Below are positions 40,060-49,517 of a stretch of DNA of 64,000 nt, piece by piece (the stretch's first letter is position 1; each line of letters starts with the position of its first letter). The DNA is from Flavobacteriales bacterium (lineage in GTDB: Bacteria; Bacteroidota; Bacteroidia; Flavobacteriales_F; PHOS-HE28), in the NCBI GenBank assembly GCA_030584065.1, contig CP129489.1:2771497-2835496 (forward strand), given 5' to 3'. The notes under the pieces were generated by a model. It saw only the letters and a list, made by a program, of their open reading frames with translations, did no database searches and had not been told where the DNA came from. A program made the position numbers and the translations under genes.

Positions 40060-42009
40060 CTACCCCACCACCACCCTCCCCGTCTTCTTCGCCAGCTTCT
40101 TCTTGGCCTCGTTGAGCTGCTGGATCTCGGCGAGCAGGAGCATCATGGCCGCGTCATCGGCGGCCCTGAGCTGCTCCTGGCGGTCGCGGATCATGCGGTC
40201 CACGCGGCGCTCCTTGAGGATGTCCACGGCCTCTTCCAGGGCATCGTAGAGCTGCTCGCTCTCGCGCTTGACGTGGATCTTGTGGCGGGCCTTCCAGTTG
40301 GGGCTGAGCACATGGCGCTCGGTGAGCAGGTCGATGGCCATGCGGCGCCAATGCTCGTGCTCGTGGGCCACGTAGCGGGTGGTGTGCACGGACTGGCCCA
40401 GGTTGCTGGTGTGCCGGTAGTCCAGGTAGATCTCGCGGAAGAGGGGCTCGTCGAAGAGGATGTCGTCCAGCGCGAGCAGCTCGAACATGAGCTCGGCCAC
40501 GGAGGTCTCCTCGTCGGTGGTGTTGCCGTCCTCGTCGAGCATGGGCACCTGGATGCGCTCGTGGCCGTAGCTGAGCAGCATGCGCAGCAGGTCGCGCTCC
40601 TGCGGCACGGTGCCGTGGTCCTCCACGGTGGGTTGGGGCGGCGCGATGTCCGCAGGAATCACCTCCTCCGGCACCGGCTGGTCACCCCCGAGCTGCTTGC
40701 GGTACTGCCTGCGCAGCACCTTGTTCATCTCGCTGATGAGGGCCTGCTCGTTGACGCCGAGCAGTCGCCCGCACTGCTGGATGTAGAGCGAGCGCAGCAC
40801 CTGGTCGGGCACCAGCGCGATGCTCTCCACGATGTCGTGGATGGCGGCGGCCTTCTTCACGGGGTCGTCGCCCACGTCCTGCATCAGCAGGCCGGCCTTG
40901 AACACGAGGAAATCCTGCGCCTGCTGCGTGAGGTAGGCGCTCACCTCGCTGCTGCCATGGCTCTTCGCGAAGCTGTCGGGGTCCTCGCCCTCGGGGAAGG
41001 TCACCACCTTCACGTTGAGGCCCTCCTTCAGGACGAGGTCGATGCCGCGCAGGCTGGCCTTCATGCCCGCCGCATCGCCATCGTAGAGGATGCACACCGT
41101 GGGGGCGTAGCGCTTGATGAGGCGCACCTGGTCCTCGGTGAGGCTGGTGCCGCTGCTGGCCACCACGTTGGCGATGCCGGCCTGGTGCAGGCTGATCACG
41201 TCGGTGTAGCCCTCCACCAGGTAGCAGAGCTGCTGCTCCACGATGGCCTTCTTGGCGTGGTGGATGCCGTAGAGCGATCGGCTCTTGACGTACAGCGCGC
41301 TCTCCGGGCTGTTGAAGTACTTGGGCAGCTTCTTGTCGCTCTTGAGCGTGCGCGCGCCGAAGGCGATGGGCTGGCCGCTGAGGCCGAAGACGGGGAAGGT
41401 GACGCGGCCGGCGAAGAAATCCCAGGCGGTGCCGTCCTCGCGGCGCTTGATCCAGCCGGCCTTCTCGAGGATCTCCGGATTGAAGCCGTTGGCCTGCGCG
41501 GCGATGGCGAAGGCGCTGCCCTGCTCGGGCACATAGCCCAGGTGGAAGGCCTTGATGGTGGTGTCGCTGAAGCCGCGCTCGTGGAAGTAGGAGAGCCCGA
41601 TGCGCCGGCCCTCATCGGTGTTCCAGAGCTGGTCCTCGCTCCACTGCATGGCCCATTGCTGCGCCACGGCGATGCTCTCGCGCTCGCTCTGCTCCAGCTG
41701 CTGCTCGGGCGTCTGCTCCTCCTCGGGCAGATCGATCTGGTAGCGCTTGGCGAGCCAGCGGATGGCCTCCACGTAGCTGAGGTGCTCGTGCTTCTGGAGG
41801 AAGGTGATGGCATCGCCCGCCTCGCCGCAGCCGAAGCACTTGAAGATGCCGAGCTGCGGGCTCACATTGAAGCTGGGCGTCTTCTCGTTGTGGAAGGGGC
41901 AAAGGCCGAGGTAGCGCGGGCCCTTCCGCTTGAGCGCGACGAAGTCGCCCACCACCTCTTCCACGCGCATGGCGTCCTTCACTTGCTGGATGGCGGCGGG
42001 CGAGATCAC
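40060..42009 (-). CDS. dnaG: DNA primase DnaG
   Basis: Encodes 649 residues from a GTG start (ISPAAIQQVKDAMRVEEVVG). It makes RNA primers for replication. The N-terminal zinc-binding domain has CPFHNEKTPSF and IFKCFGCGEAGD (C-H-C-C). The TOPRIM catalytic domain has CYLVEGYTDVISLHQAG and ILYDGDAAG near residues 260-320. The C-terminal helicase-binding region has a coiled-coil end (AEIQQLNEAKKKLAKK). No ATG lies at the expected N-terminus, hence GTG. The 289 bases upstream (42010-42298) show no gene or clear promoter. Confidence 0.96.
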   Translation of the reverse strand: MISPAAIQQVKDAMRVEEVVGDFVALKRKGPRYLGLCPFHNEKTPSFNVSPQLGIFKCFGCGEAGDAITFLQKHEHLSYVEAIRWLAKRYQIDLPEEEQTPEQQLEQSERESIAVAQQWAMQWSEDQLWNTDEGRRIGLSYFHERGFSDTTIKAFHLGYVPEQGSAFAIAAQANGFNPEILEKAGWIKRREDGTAWDFFAGRVTFPVFGLSGQPIAFGARTLKSDKKLPKYFNSPESALYVKSRSLYGIHHAKKAIVEQQLCYLVEGYTDVISLHQAGIANVVASSGTSLTEDQVRLIKRYAPTVCILYDGDAAGMKASLRGIDLVLKEGLNVKVVTFPEGEDPDSFAKSHGSSEVSAYLTQQAQDFLVFKAGLLMQDVGDDPVKKAAAIHDIVESIALVPDQVLRSLYIQQCGRLLGVNEQALISEMNKVLRRQYRKQLGGDQPVPEEVIPADIAPPQPTVEDHGTVPQERDLLRMLLSYGHERIQVPMLDEDGNTTDEETSVAELMFELLALDDILFDEPLFREIYLDYRHTSNLGQSVHTTRYVAHEHEHWRRMAIDLLTERHVLSPNWKARHKIHVKRESEQLYDALEEAVDILKERRVDRMIRDRQEQLRAADDAAMMLLLAEIQQLNEAKKKLAKKTGRVVVG

Positions 42010-42298
42010 GGGGGAGCGGTGTCGGGGGGCGGTGAAGGGCAGGGGGCCGCTTGGGGTGGTGTGATGGAACGGATGCCGGCAGGGATGCCCGGCAGCGGAA
42101 AGGGGCGTGAAAATAGCCTCCGGGGGCGGGTCGGCCGGGGGGCTGTTGAAAGGATCCGGCGATGAACGGCCGCTAAGCGTTCCGCTCCCGCAAGGGCGCC
42201 TGGAGCCCAGCGCCTTGGCCTGTGCGCTCTCCGGAATGGCCACGGGCTATCAACAGCCCGCGGCTGAGGCCGGCACATCCGGACGCCCACCGAGGGAG

Positions 42299-42757
42299 CT
42301 ACTGCACCTTCATCCCCAGGCTATCGTACTCCACGCGCTTGAGCTCGTTGCCCTCCTCGTCGTAGAAGATCCAGGTGCCGAAGTTGCGGCCATTCAGGTA
42401 GCTGCCGGAATAGTAGGTGAGGCCGCTCGGGTGGAATACCTCTGTCTGGCCCTGCTCCACGCCATCGACGTAGGCGATGCGGCTGCGGATGCCGCCGTCG
42501 GCATAGTAGGAGGCCCAGTGGCCCACCCGCTTGCCGTCGCGCAGCATGCCCTCGATGCGGCCGCCGTCCTTCAGGGGAATCACCTGGAAGCCGTCGCGGG
42601 GCGCGGCGGTGGCGGCGCTGTCGCGGGCGGGCGGAACCGCAGGGGCGCCCGAGGGCGCAGGAGCGGGTTGCTGGCAGGCGGCCATGGGCGCCAGCGCCAG
42701 CAGCAGGGGCGCCAGCAGCAGGGGCAGGCGCCGCACGGGATGGGTCCGGGTGTGCAT
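42299..42757 (-). CDS. Lipoprotein with MORN-type repeats
   Basis: Encodes 152 residues. The signal sequence ends in LAPMAAC (lipobox Cys near residue 28), followed by a Pro/Ala-rich linker. Residues 60-150 hold MORN/YwqK-type units: GRIEGMLRDGKRVGHWASYY, GGIRSRIAYVDGVEQGQ, GLTYYSGSYLNGRNFGTW. Such proteins are anchored to the outer membrane in this phylum; role unknown. It lies five bases after the polyprenyl synthase. Confidence 0.78.
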   Translation of the reverse strand: MHTRTHPVRRLPLLLAPLLLALAPMAACQQPAPAPSGAPAVPPARDSAATAAPRDGFQVIPLKDGGRIEGMLRDGKRVGHWASYYADGGIRSRIAYVDGVEQGQTEVFHPSGLTYYSGSYLNGRNFGTWIFYDEEGNELKRVEYDSLGMKVQ

Positions 42758-42762
42758 GGGGT

Positions 42763-43737
42763 TCACTTGGTGCGTTCCACGGTGAGCTGAACGAGCCCCT
42801 CCAGGGCATCGCGGGCCTCGTTGCGCGGGAAGCCGTGCAGGATGGAGAGGGCGGCGTCGCGGTAGTGCAGCATGCGTTCCTGCGCGTGGCGGATGCCGCC
42901 GGCACGCACCACCATGTCGATGACGCGCGCCACGGCCTTGCCGTCCTCGTTGCGGTTCTTCACCACGTTCACCATCCAGCGCCGGTCGGCGGCGTCCACC
43001 TGTCGCAGCGCGTGGATGAGGGGGAGGGTGAGCTTCTTCTCCTTGATGTCGAGCCCGCTCGGCTTGCCGATGTCCTGGCCGGTGCCGTAGTCGAACAGGT
43101 CGTCCTTGATCTGGAAGGCGATGCCGACGTGCTCGCCGAAGAGGCGCATGCGCTCGACCGTGCCGGCATCCTGGCCGGATGCGCTGGCCCCGCTGGCGCA
43201 GCAGGCCGCGATGAGGCTGGCGGTCTTCTGGCGGATGATGTCGAAGTAGACCTCCTCGCTGAAGTTGAGGCCGCGCGTCTTCTCGAGCTGGAGCAGCTCG
43301 CCCTCGCTCATCTCGCGCACGGCCCGGCTCACGATGCGCAGCAGCTCGAACTCGCCCTTGTCGATGGCCAGCAGCAGGCCCCGGCTCAGCAGGTAGTCGC
43401 CCACGAGCACGGCGATCTTGTTCTTCCACAGCGCGTTGATGCTGAAGAAGCCCCGGCGCATGGGGCTGCCGTCCACCACATCGTCGTGCACCAGGGTGGC
43501 GGTGTGCAGCAGCTCGATGAGGCTGGCGGCCGTGAAGGCGCTGTCGTTCACCGGCCCGAAGAGGCGGGCGCTGAGCAGGGTGAACATGGGCCGCATCTGC
43601 TTGCCCTTGCGCTTCACGATGTAGTGCATGATGCGGTCCAGCAGGGCGGCGCGGCTGCGCATGGCCTCGCGGAAGCGGGGCTCGAAGGCGGCCAGCTCGT
43701 CGGCGATGGGCCGTTGCACCTCGGCTAGGGTGGGCAT
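42763..43737 (-). CDS. Polyprenyl (octaprenyl-type) diphosphate synthase
   Basis: Encodes 324 residues from the ATG at 43737. It condenses isopentenyl diphosphate onto allylic diphosphates to make the long side chain of quinones. The first Asp-rich motif is LVHDDVVDGSPMRRG near residue 83 and the second is IKDDLFDYGTGQDIGKP near residue 205. RKGKQMRP and the GDYLLSRG segment are also present. A small residue region before the first DDxxD suits long products. It joins ispD and ispG in this window as isoprenoid genes. Confidence 0.92.
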   Translation of the reverse strand: MPTLAEVQRPIADELAAFEPRFREAMRSRAALLDRIMHYIVKRKGKQMRPMFTLLSARLFGPVNDSAFTAASLIELLHTATLVHDDVVDGSPMRRGFFSINALWKNKIAVLVGDYLLSRGLLLAIDKGEFELLRIVSRAVREMSEGELLQLEKTRGLNFSEEVYFDIIRQKTASLIAACCASGASASGQDAGTVERMRLFGEHVGIAFQIKDDLFDYGTGQDIGKPSGLDIKEKKLTLPLIHALRQVDAADRRWMVNVVKNRNEDGKAVARVIDMVVRAGGIRHAQERMLHYRDAALSILHGFPRNEARDALEGLVQLTVERTK

Positions 43738-43824
43738 GCGCGGCAAAGATGGTCAACGGGCGCCGCCGCAGGGGACAACCCCCGGGCACGGCGAACGTCC
43801 GTAGGGGAGCGGGTGTTCTCCCGC

Positions 43825-43833
43825 TACCTTTCC
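43825..43833 (+). promoter_or_regulatory. -7 promoter element (TACCTTTCC)
   Basis: TACCTTTCC ends 13 bases before the ATG at 43847 and matches the -7 pattern used elsewhere here. Confidence 0.45.
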
Positions 43834-43846
43834 GGACCGTCCGCCC

Positions 43847-44581
43847 ATGCGCCCCGCCCGCCTCCTGCTGCTCGCCCTATGCGCCACGGCCGCATTGGGC
43901 GCCCATGCCCAGAAGGTGAAGGGCCGCGGCAAGCCCAAGGCCAAGGTGCTGCTCTATAAGGAGCAGCTGGCGGCGCAGTTCGATACGGTGGACTGCGTGA
44001 AGAACGCCTTCAAGATCAATCCCCTGCTCTTCTTCCGCGGCGAGATCCCCCTCTACTACGAGCGCGCCCTCACCCCCCGCCTGAGCATGGAGCTGGGCCT
44101 GGGCGTCACCCTGCGCAACTACCTGGCCCTCTCCTTCGTGGGCGACGATGCCGACGATTTCGGCGCGGGCACGGACATCATCGCCAACCCCAGCTACCAC
44201 ATCGGGGCGCGCTACTACCTGCAGGACGACCTGGAGCCGAACGGCCTGTACCTGAACCTGGAGTTCGCGCACCTGGTGTACAGCAAGGACATCCGCGCCA
44301 AGCGTTCGGACGGCACCTTCACCGATGTGAGCTACCTGGACGAACGCACCTACAACGACCTGCGGCTGCTGCTGGGCTACCAGAGCCTGGGCTACAGCAC
44401 CAACTGGCTGCTCGATTTCTACGGCGGCGTGGCCTTCCGCGACCGGCAGAACATCATCGTCAAGGAGACGCACATCATCAACGCCGACCCGGAGCCGGAC
44501 CAGTTCATCTACACCGTGGAGCGGCGCAACGACCGCGTGCCTGCGCTGTTCCTGGGCGTGCGCATCGGCTACGGGTTCTGA
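43847..44581 (+). CDS. Outer-membrane beta-barrel protein, unknown function
   Basis: Encodes 244 residues with a signal peptide (MRPARLLLLALCATAALGAH). A Lys-rich linker (KVKGRGKPKAKVLLYKE) is followed by barrel-type strands: NAFKINPLLFFRGEIPLYYE, LSMELGLGVTLRNYLAL, PSYHIGARYYLQ, LYLNLEFAHLVY, LRLLLGYQSLGYS, ending VPALFLGVRIGYGF with a terminal Phe, the usual barrel end. The C-terminus overlaps the end of rlmN by 13 bases (convergent). Confidence 0.75.
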   Translation: MRPARLLLLALCATAALGAHAQKVKGRGKPKAKVLLYKEQLAAQFDTVDCVKNAFKINPLLFFRGEIPLYYERALTPRLSMELGLGVTLRNYLALSFVGDDADDFGAGTDIIANPSYHIGARYYLQDDLEPNGLYLNLEFAHLVYSKDIRAKRSDGTFTDVSYLDERTYNDLRLLLGYQSLGYSTNWLLDFYGGVAFRDRQNIIVKETHIINADPEPDQFIYTVERRNDRVPALFLGVRIGYGF

Positions 44582-45666
44582 GCCGGGGGCGCCTGCTTCA
44601 GCCGCCGCTCTCCCTCCTTCAGCGCGGGCTCGTTCTTGTTGGCGAGCTGCCCGCAGGCCGCATCGATGTCGCGCCCGCGGCTGCGGCGGATGCGTGCGAT
44701 GATGCCCTTCTTGTCCAGGTATTGCTGGAAGGCCTCGGCATCCTTCGCCTCCGTGCGGCCGAACCCGCCCTCGTCGATGGGGTTGTATTCGATCAGGTTC
44801 ACCTTGGCATGCACGTCGCTGGCGTACTTCACCAGCTCCTGCGCGTCGGCCAGTGAATCGTTGAAGCCGCGCAGCAGGATGTACTCGAAGGTGACCGGCT
44901 GGCGCGTGACCCGGGTGTAGTAGCGGAGCGCCTCCTTCAGTTCGCTGAGGGAGTTCTGCTCGTTGATGGGCATGATGCGGTCGCGCTTCGCATCGTTGGC
45001 CGCGTGCAGGCTCAGGGCCAGGTTGAACTTCGTGCCGTCATCGGCCAGCTTGCGGATCATCTTGGCGATGCCCGCGGTGCTCACCGTGATGCGCTTGGCG
45101 CTCATGCCCAGCCCGTCGGGCGCGGTGACGCGCTCGGCGCTGCGCAGGGTGTTGGCGTAGTTGAGCAGCGGCTCGCCCATGCCCATGTACACGATGTTCG
45201 TGAGCCCCTGCTGGTAGTACTCGTGCGCGAGGCGGTCGATCAGCACCACCTGGTCCACGATCTCGCCCGCATCGAGGTTGCGGATGCGCTTCAGCTTGCC
45301 GGTGGCGCAGAAGCTGCACGTGAGGCTGCACCCGATCTGGCTGCTGATGCAGGCCGTGAGGCGGGTGGGGGTGGGGATGAGCACGCCTTCCACCACATGA
45401 CCGTCCCAGGTCCTGAACGCGCACTTCACCGTGCCGTCCTGGCTGCGCTGCTCCTCGGCCAGCACCAGCGGACGCAGCACGCAACGCTCCGCCAGCTGGG
45501 CCCGGAAGGCCTTCGGCAGGTCGCTCATGTCGTCCCAGCTCCGCGCCTGCTTCTTCCACAGCCACTCCCACAGCTGCTTGGCGCGGTAGGGCTTCTCACC
45601 GAGATCCGCGACGAGCGACTTGATCTCCTCCAAGGAGAGGGAACGGATGTCTGTGAGCGCGGCCAT
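44569..45666 (-). CDS. rlmN: 23S rRNA/tRNA adenine C2-methyltransferase RlmN
   Basis: Encodes 365 residues. This radical-SAM enzyme methylates A2503 of 23S rRNA and A37 of some tRNAs. The cluster motif CSLTCSFCATG (C-x3-C-x2-C) lies near residue 115. GHVVEGVLIPT precedes it and a MGMGEPLLNY segment follows. The methyl-carrying Cys of the family is present in DIDAACGQLA near the C-terminus. A -7 box lies four bases before the ATG, so the message is probably leaderless. Confidence 0.96.
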   Translation of the reverse strand: MAALTDIRSLSLEEIKSLVADLGEKPYRAKQLWEWLWKKQARSWDDMSDLPKAFRAQLAERCVLRPLVLAEEQRSQDGTVKCAFRTWDGHVVEGVLIPTPTRLTACISSQIGCSLTCSFCATGKLKRIRNLDAGEIVDQVVLIDRLAHEYYQQGLTNIVYMGMGEPLLNYANTLRSAERVTAPDGLGMSAKRITVSTAGIAKMIRKLADDGTKFNLALSLHAANDAKRDRIMPINEQNSLSELKEALRYYTRVTRQPVTFEYILLRGFNDSLADAQELVKYASDVHAKVNLIEYNPIDEGGFGRTEAKDAEAFQQYLDKKGIIARIRRSRGRDIDAACGQLANKNEPALKEGERRLKQAPPAQNP

Positions 45667-45670
45667 GCGG

Positions 45671-45678
45671 CGAAGGTA
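45671..45678 (-). promoter_or_regulatory. -7 promoter element (TACCTTCG) before rlmN
   Basis: TACCTTCG on the minus strand, separated from the ATG at 45666 by only four bases, within the 20-base gap after ispD. Confidence 0.5.
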
Positions 45679-45686
45679 CCCCCACC

Positions 45687-46346
45687 CTAGAGCATCAGCT
45701 CCGCCAACCGCATGTCCATGGCCGTGGTCACCTTGATGTTGGCGTCCTCCCCTTCCACCAGGTGCACCTGCACGCCCAGCCGCTCCACCAGGGTGGCCTC
45801 ATCGGTGAAGGCGGGGTCGTAAGGCTGTTCGAAGGCCTTGCGCAGCAGGTCGGCATGGAAGCATTGCGGCGTCTGCACGGCCAGCAGCCTCGTGCGGTCC
45901 AGCGCGCGCGATCCATCGGCGGTGGTTTCGCGGACGCTGGGCACCACCGGCACCACGGGGATGGCTGCGGCGTGGTGATCGGCGGCCTCGAAGCAGCGCC
46001 CGATCAGCGCGGCGCTCACCAGCGGGCGCACGCCGTCGTGCACGGCCACCAGGCCGTCGCCCGCCACCTTGGACAGGCCGGCCTTCACGCTGTGCCAGCG
46101 CTGCTCGCCGCCGGCCACTACCTCGTGCGGGATGAAGAACCGATGCCCCATGCACAGCGCCTTCCAGATGTCGAAGTGCTCCTGGGGCAGCACCACGATC
46201 AGCTGCATGGCCGGGTCGTAGCGGTGGAAGGCCTCAATCGTCCACATCAGCAGCGGCCGGCCCTTCACGGCCTGGAACTGCTTGGGCACGGGGCCGCCCA
46301 TGCGCTTGCCGGAGCCGCCGGCGACGAGGATGGTGGAGCGATGCAT
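45687..46346 (-). CDS. ispD: 2-C-methyl-D-erythritol 4-phosphate cytidylyltransferase (IspD)
   Basis: Encodes 219 residues. It makes CDP-methylerythritol in the MEP isoprenoid pathway. The nucleotide-binding start VAGGSGKRMGGPVPKQF is complete, with VHDGVRPLVS and LLAVQTPQCF later and VEGEDANIKVTTAMDM at the end, all IspD landmarks. It sits between rlmN and queA. Together with ispG in this window it shows that the organism uses the MEP route. Confidence 0.96.
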   Translation of the reverse strand: MHRSTILVAGGSGKRMGGPVPKQFQAVKGRPLLMWTIEAFHRYDPAMQLIVVLPQEHFDIWKALCMGHRFFIPHEVVAGGEQRWHSVKAGLSKVAGDGLVAVHDGVRPLVSAALIGRCFEAADHHAAAIPVVPVVPSVRETTADGSRALDRTRLLAVQTPQCFHADLLRKAFEQPYDPAFTDEATLVERLGVQVHLVEGEDANIKVTTAMDMRLAELML

Positions 46347-46353
46347 GACTATT

Positions 46354-46447
46354 GCCGCAGAGGCGCGGAGACGCGGAGAATGCAGGGGCTGTCACAAAGA
46401 AAAGAGGCGCAGAGCTTCTCCTCTCTGCGCCTCAGCGTCTCTGCGGC
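46354..46447. repeat. Inverted-repeat element, copy 2 (cgcagag family)
   Basis: The arms (from 46354, gccgcagaggcgcggagacg; to 46447, ending cgtctctgcggc) match the arms of the element at 12665-12794. Inside is a perfect 11-bp hairpin (gaggcgcagag with ctctgcgcctc). It fills the gap between the queA stop and the ispD start. Confidence 0.65.
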
Positions 46448-46455
46448 TGGTTGCT

Positions 46456-47505
46456 TCAGATGATCAGCATCGCATCCCCATAGCTGAAGAAGCGGTACTT
46501 GTCCTTGATGGCCACCTTGTAGGCATTCCATACGTGGTCGTAGCCGCCGAAGGCCGCCACCTGCATCAGCAGCGTGCTCTCGGGCATGTGGAAGTTGGTG
46601 ATCATGCTGTCGGCGATGCTGAAGTCGTAGGGCGGGAAGATGAACTTGTTCGTCCACCCGTTGAACGGCTTCATGTGGTTCTCGGTGCTCACGCTGCTCT
46701 CGATGGCGCGCATGGTGGTGGTGCCCACGCAGCACACGCGCTTCTTGCTGTCCTTGGCGCGGTTCACGATGTCGCAGGCCTCCTTGGTGATGATGGCCTG
46801 CTCGCTGTCCATCTTGTGCTTGGTGAGGTCCTCCACCTCCACCGGGCGGAAGCTGCCCAGGCCCACGTGCAGGGTCACCTCGGCAAAGTGCATGCCTTGC
46901 AGCTCCATGCGCTTCATCAGCTCTCGGCTGAAGTGCAGGCCGGCGGTGGGTGCGGCCACCGCACCCTCGTGCTTGGCGTAGATGGTCTGGTAGCGCTCCG
47001 CATCGCTGGCCTCGGTCTCGCGGCGGATGTAGCGCGGCAGCGGCGTCTCGCCCATCTCGGTGATGGTGCGCTTGAACTCCTCATAGGTGCCGTCGAAGAG
47101 GAAGCGCAGGGTGCGGCCCCGGCTGGTGGTGTTGTCGATCACCTCGGCCACCAGCTCATCGTCCTTGCCGAAATAGAGCTTGTTGCCGATGCGGATCTTG
47201 CGCGCGGGGTCCACGATCACATCCCACAGCAGGCTGTCGCGATTGAGCTCGCGCAGCATGAAGACCTCGATCTTGGCGCCGGTCTTCTCCTTGTTGCCCC
47301 ACATGCGGGCGGGGAACACCTTGGTGTTGTTGAGGATGAAGGTGTCGCCCTCATTGAAGTAGTCCAGGATGTTCTTGAACTTCTTGTGCTCGATCTTCCC
47401 GTCCTTGCGGTGAAGGACCATGAGCTTGCTGCCGTCGCGGTCCTTGGTGGGGTAGAGGGCGATCTGCTCCTTGGGGAGGTTGAACTTGAATGCGTTGAGC
47501 TTCAT
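46456..47505 (-). CDS. queA: S-adenosylmethionine:tRNA ribosyltransferase-isomerase (QueA)
   Basis: Encodes 349 residues; the ATG at 47505 ([20 protein letters not shown]) fits the family N-terminus better than the longer frame. It transfers and isomerises the ribosyl part of SAM to make epoxyqueuosine at the tRNA wobble base. Motifs: [57 protein letters not shown] and [12 protein letters not shown] -7 box (TATATTCG) lies 46 bases upstream. Confidence 0.96.
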   Translation of the reverse strand: MKLNAFKFNLPKEQIALYPTKDRDGSKLMVLHRKDGKIEHKKFKNILDYFNEGDTFILNNTKVFPARMWGNKEKTGAKIEVFMLRELNRDSLLWDVIVDPARKIRIGNKLYFGKDDELVAEVIDNTTSRGRTLRFLFDGTYEEFKRTITEMGETPLPRYIRRETEASDAERYQTIYAKHEGAVAAPTAGLHFSRELMKRMELQGMHFAEVTLHVGLGSFRPVEVEDLTKHKMDSEQAIITKEACDIVNRAKDSKKRVCCVGTTTMRAIESSVSTENHMKPFNGWTNKFIFPPYDFSIADSMITNFHMPESTLLMQVAAFGGYDHVWNAYKVAIKDKYRFFSYGDAMLII

Positions 47506-47551
47506 GGGTTTGGGCGGGGTCTTACGGGGCCTCGCTCCCTGTTTGGGGCGC

Positions 47552-47559
47552 CGAATATA
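47552..47559 (-). promoter_or_regulatory. -7 promoter element (TATATTCG) for queA
   Basis: TATATTCG on the minus strand, the most AT-rich word in the 145-base gap between truB and queA. Confidence 0.5.
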
Positions 47560-47650
47560 AGCGCGCCGTGAAGCGAACGTCAACGCGATGCGCGCTCGAC
47601 AGCAGGGCCCGATTTCCGACGGCTGAAAAGGACGTTTCGACGGGCCGGGA

Positions 47651-48361
47651 TCAACCCCTGTCGGGAAGGGGTGCGATGCGCTGCGCCCAGGCCGCCGGCG
47701 GGTGTGCCGCCTCCACCCGGTAGGGGCCGATGGCCGTGCGGCGCAGGGCGCTCAGGTAGGCGCCGCAGCCCAGCACCTGCCCCACGTCGTGCGCCAATGA
47801 GCGGATGTAGGTGCCCTTGCTCACATGCACCTCGAAGTCGACGTCGGCCCCGCGGATGGCCGTGACCTCCAACCGGGTGATGAGCACCTTCACCGCCGGC
47901 ATCTCCACCTGAACGCCCTCCCGGGCCAGGAAGTAGCCGCGCTCACCCTGGTGCCGCTTGGCCGAATAGAGCGGTGGGCGCTGCTCCACCTCGCCGTGGA
48001 AGCGCTCGAAGGCGGCCCGTATCTCCTCCTCCGACAGCTGCTCCCAAGGCCCCACCGGCTCGGGGGCCGTCTCCAGGTCGTAGCTCGGGGTGGTGGCCCC
48101 CAGGGTGACGGTGCCGAGGTAGGCCTTCTCCAGCCCGGTGAGCTGCGGCAGCTCCTTGGTGCGGGGCCCGTAGGCCATGATCAGCAGGCCGCTGGCGAGC
48201 GGATCGAGCGTGCCGGCGTGCCCCACCTTGAAGTTCTTGCGCTTCACCACGCTGCGCATGGCCCCGCGGATCTTGCTCACGGCATCGAAGCTGGTCCAGC
48301 CCAGCGGCTTGTCCACCAGGATGAGGCCGCCGGTCTCAGGGGTGAATTCGAAGTCGTGCAA
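47651..48361 (-). CDS. truB: tRNA pseudouridine(55) synthase TruB
   Basis: Encodes 236 residues from a TTG start (48361, reading [12 protein letters not shown]), chosen because no ATG or GTG precedes the conserved [20 protein letters not shown] segment after the uppP stop. The catalytic Asp is in [32 protein letters not shown] and [15 protein letters not shown] are further motifs. It makes pseudouridine 55 in the tRNA T loop. Length is normal for Bacteroidota. It is last in the ftsX-DUF3098-uppP-truB run. Confidence 0.93.
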   Translation of the reverse strand: MHDFEFTPETGGLILVDKPLGWTSFDAVSKIRGAMRSVVKRKNFKVGHAGTLDPLASGLLIMAYGPRTKELPQLTGLEKAYLGTVTLGATTPSYDLETAPEPVGPWEQLSEEEIRAAFERFHGEVEQRPPLYSAKRHQGERGYFLAREGVQVEMPAVKVLITRLEVTAIRGADVDFEVHVSKGTYIRSLAHDVGQVLGCGAYLSALRRTAIGPYRVEAAHPPAAWAQRIAPLPDRG

Positions 48362-48461
48362 AGAAGGAGGAGCATCAGCCGCAGGAGCGCGGCGCTGCAA
48401 AGAAAGGCAAGCCCATCGAGCCCTTGGGTGAAGCCGCGCGCCGTCGCGCCGTTCCGGCGGC

Positions 48462-49256
48462 TCAGAGCATCTGCATGGGCACCCCCAAGAGGTGCAGGGC
48501 GATGATGAGGCCGCCCACGGCGATGCGGTACCAGCCGAAGGCCTTGAAGCCGTGCCGGGTGAGGTAGCCGATGAAGCCGCGGATGGCGATGATGGCCACC
48601 ACGAAGGCCACCAGGTTGCCCACGGCGAACAGCTGCAGGTGCTCGCCGGTGAAGGCGCCGCCGTCATCCAGGTAGTCGTACATGGACTTCACCGTGGCGG
48701 CGAACATGGTGGGCACCGCCAGGAAGAAGCTGAACTCGGCCGCATGCCGCCGCGTGAGGCCCTGGGTGAGCCCGCCGATGATGGTGGCCGCCGAGCGGGA
48801 CACGCCGGGCACCATGGCCAGGCACTGCCACGCGCCGATGATCAGCGCGCGCCGCCAGCCGATGGGCTGCGGGCCCGCCTCGGTGCCGCCGGGCGCCCAG
48901 CGGTCGATGAAGAGGAAGACGATGCCGCCGCCGAAGAGCGCCAGCCCCACCACGAAGACGTTCTCCAGCAGCAGGTCGATGGCGTCCTTGAACAGCAGCC
49001 CCGCCGCCACGGCCGGCAGGAAGGCCACCAGCAGCTTCAGGTAGAAGTCGATGCTCTGGAAGAAGCGCTTCCAATAGAGCACCACCACGCTGAGGATGGT
49101 GCCGAACTGGATGGCCACGGTGAAGAGCTTCACGAACTCGTCCTGCTCGATGCCCATCAGCGTGGAGCCGATGATCATATGCCCCGTGCTGGAGACGGGC
49201 AGGAACTCGGTGATGCCCTCGATGATGGCCAGTAGGATGGCCTGCAGCAGCGTCAT
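48462..49256 (-). CDS. uppP: Undecaprenyl-diphosphate phosphatase UppP (BacA)
   Basis: Encodes 264 residues, an integral membrane protein with about seven to eight helices. It recycles undecaprenyl diphosphate, the lipid carrier for peptidoglycan and surface sugars. Both signature segments are intact: [16 protein letters not shown] near residue 14 and [13 protein letters not shown] near residue 150. It lies six bases after DUF3098. Confidence 0.96.
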   Translation of the reverse strand: MTLLQAILLAIIEGITEFLPVSSTGHMIIGSTLMGIEQDEFVKLFTVAIQFGTILSVVVLYWKRFFQSIDFYLKLLVAFLPAVAAGLLFKDAIDLLLENVFVVGLALFGGGIVFLFIDRWAPGGTEAGPQPIGWRRALIIGAWQCLAMVPGVSRSAATIIGGLTQGLTRRHAAEFSFFLAVPTMFAATVKSMYDYLDDGGAFTGEHLQLFAVGNLVAFVVAIIAIRGFIGYLTRHGFKAFGWYRIAVGGLIIALHLLGVPMQML

Positions 49257-49262
49257 GCGCGA

Positions 49263-49508
49263 CTAGTCGGCCTTGCTCTTCTTCAGGATGGCAAAGGCCA
49301 CGAAGAGGTAGCCGATGAGCGTGACGATGGGGGCCACGGTGATCCGGCGCGCGCTGAAGATCTCGTCGGCGTTGAAGGCGTTGGGGTCGCCGCTGCCGCC
49401 GCCGCTCATGAGCAGGAAGCCCGCCACGACGATGGCCAGGCCGATGACGAAGAGCTTGTAGTTGGTGGCGGTGAACGCCAGGTCGTTGAAGTGGTTCTGC
49501 TTGGACAT
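49263..49508 (-). CDS. DUF3098 small membrane protein
   Basis: Encodes 81 residues with two membrane segments (LFVIGLAIVVAGFLLM and IVTLIGYLFVAFAILKK) joined by a SGGGSGDPNAFNADEIF loop. This matches the DUF3098 family, which in Bacteroidota sits between ftsX and uppP as here. Function unknown; the linkage suggests a part in cell-wall growth or division. Confidence 0.88.
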   Translation of the reverse strand: MSKQNHFNDLAFTATNYKLFVIGLAIVVAGFLLMSGGGSGDPNAFNADEIFSARRITVAPIVTLIGYLFVAFAILKKSKAD

Positions 49509-49517
49509 CGGTTCGGT

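Noticed and set aside
40273..42165. Plus-strand open frame of 630 codons over dnaG
   Set aside because: An antisense shadow of an intact DnaG; composition is Leu/Val/Glu/His-rich with no family features.
42010..42298. Gene or riboswitch in the gap upstream of dnaG
   Set aside because: Short frames only, no conserved RNA pattern that I can recognise, and no convincing promoter.
46349..46735. Minus-strand frame of 128 codons over the queA end
   Set aside because: Shadow frame of queA running into the inverted-repeat element.
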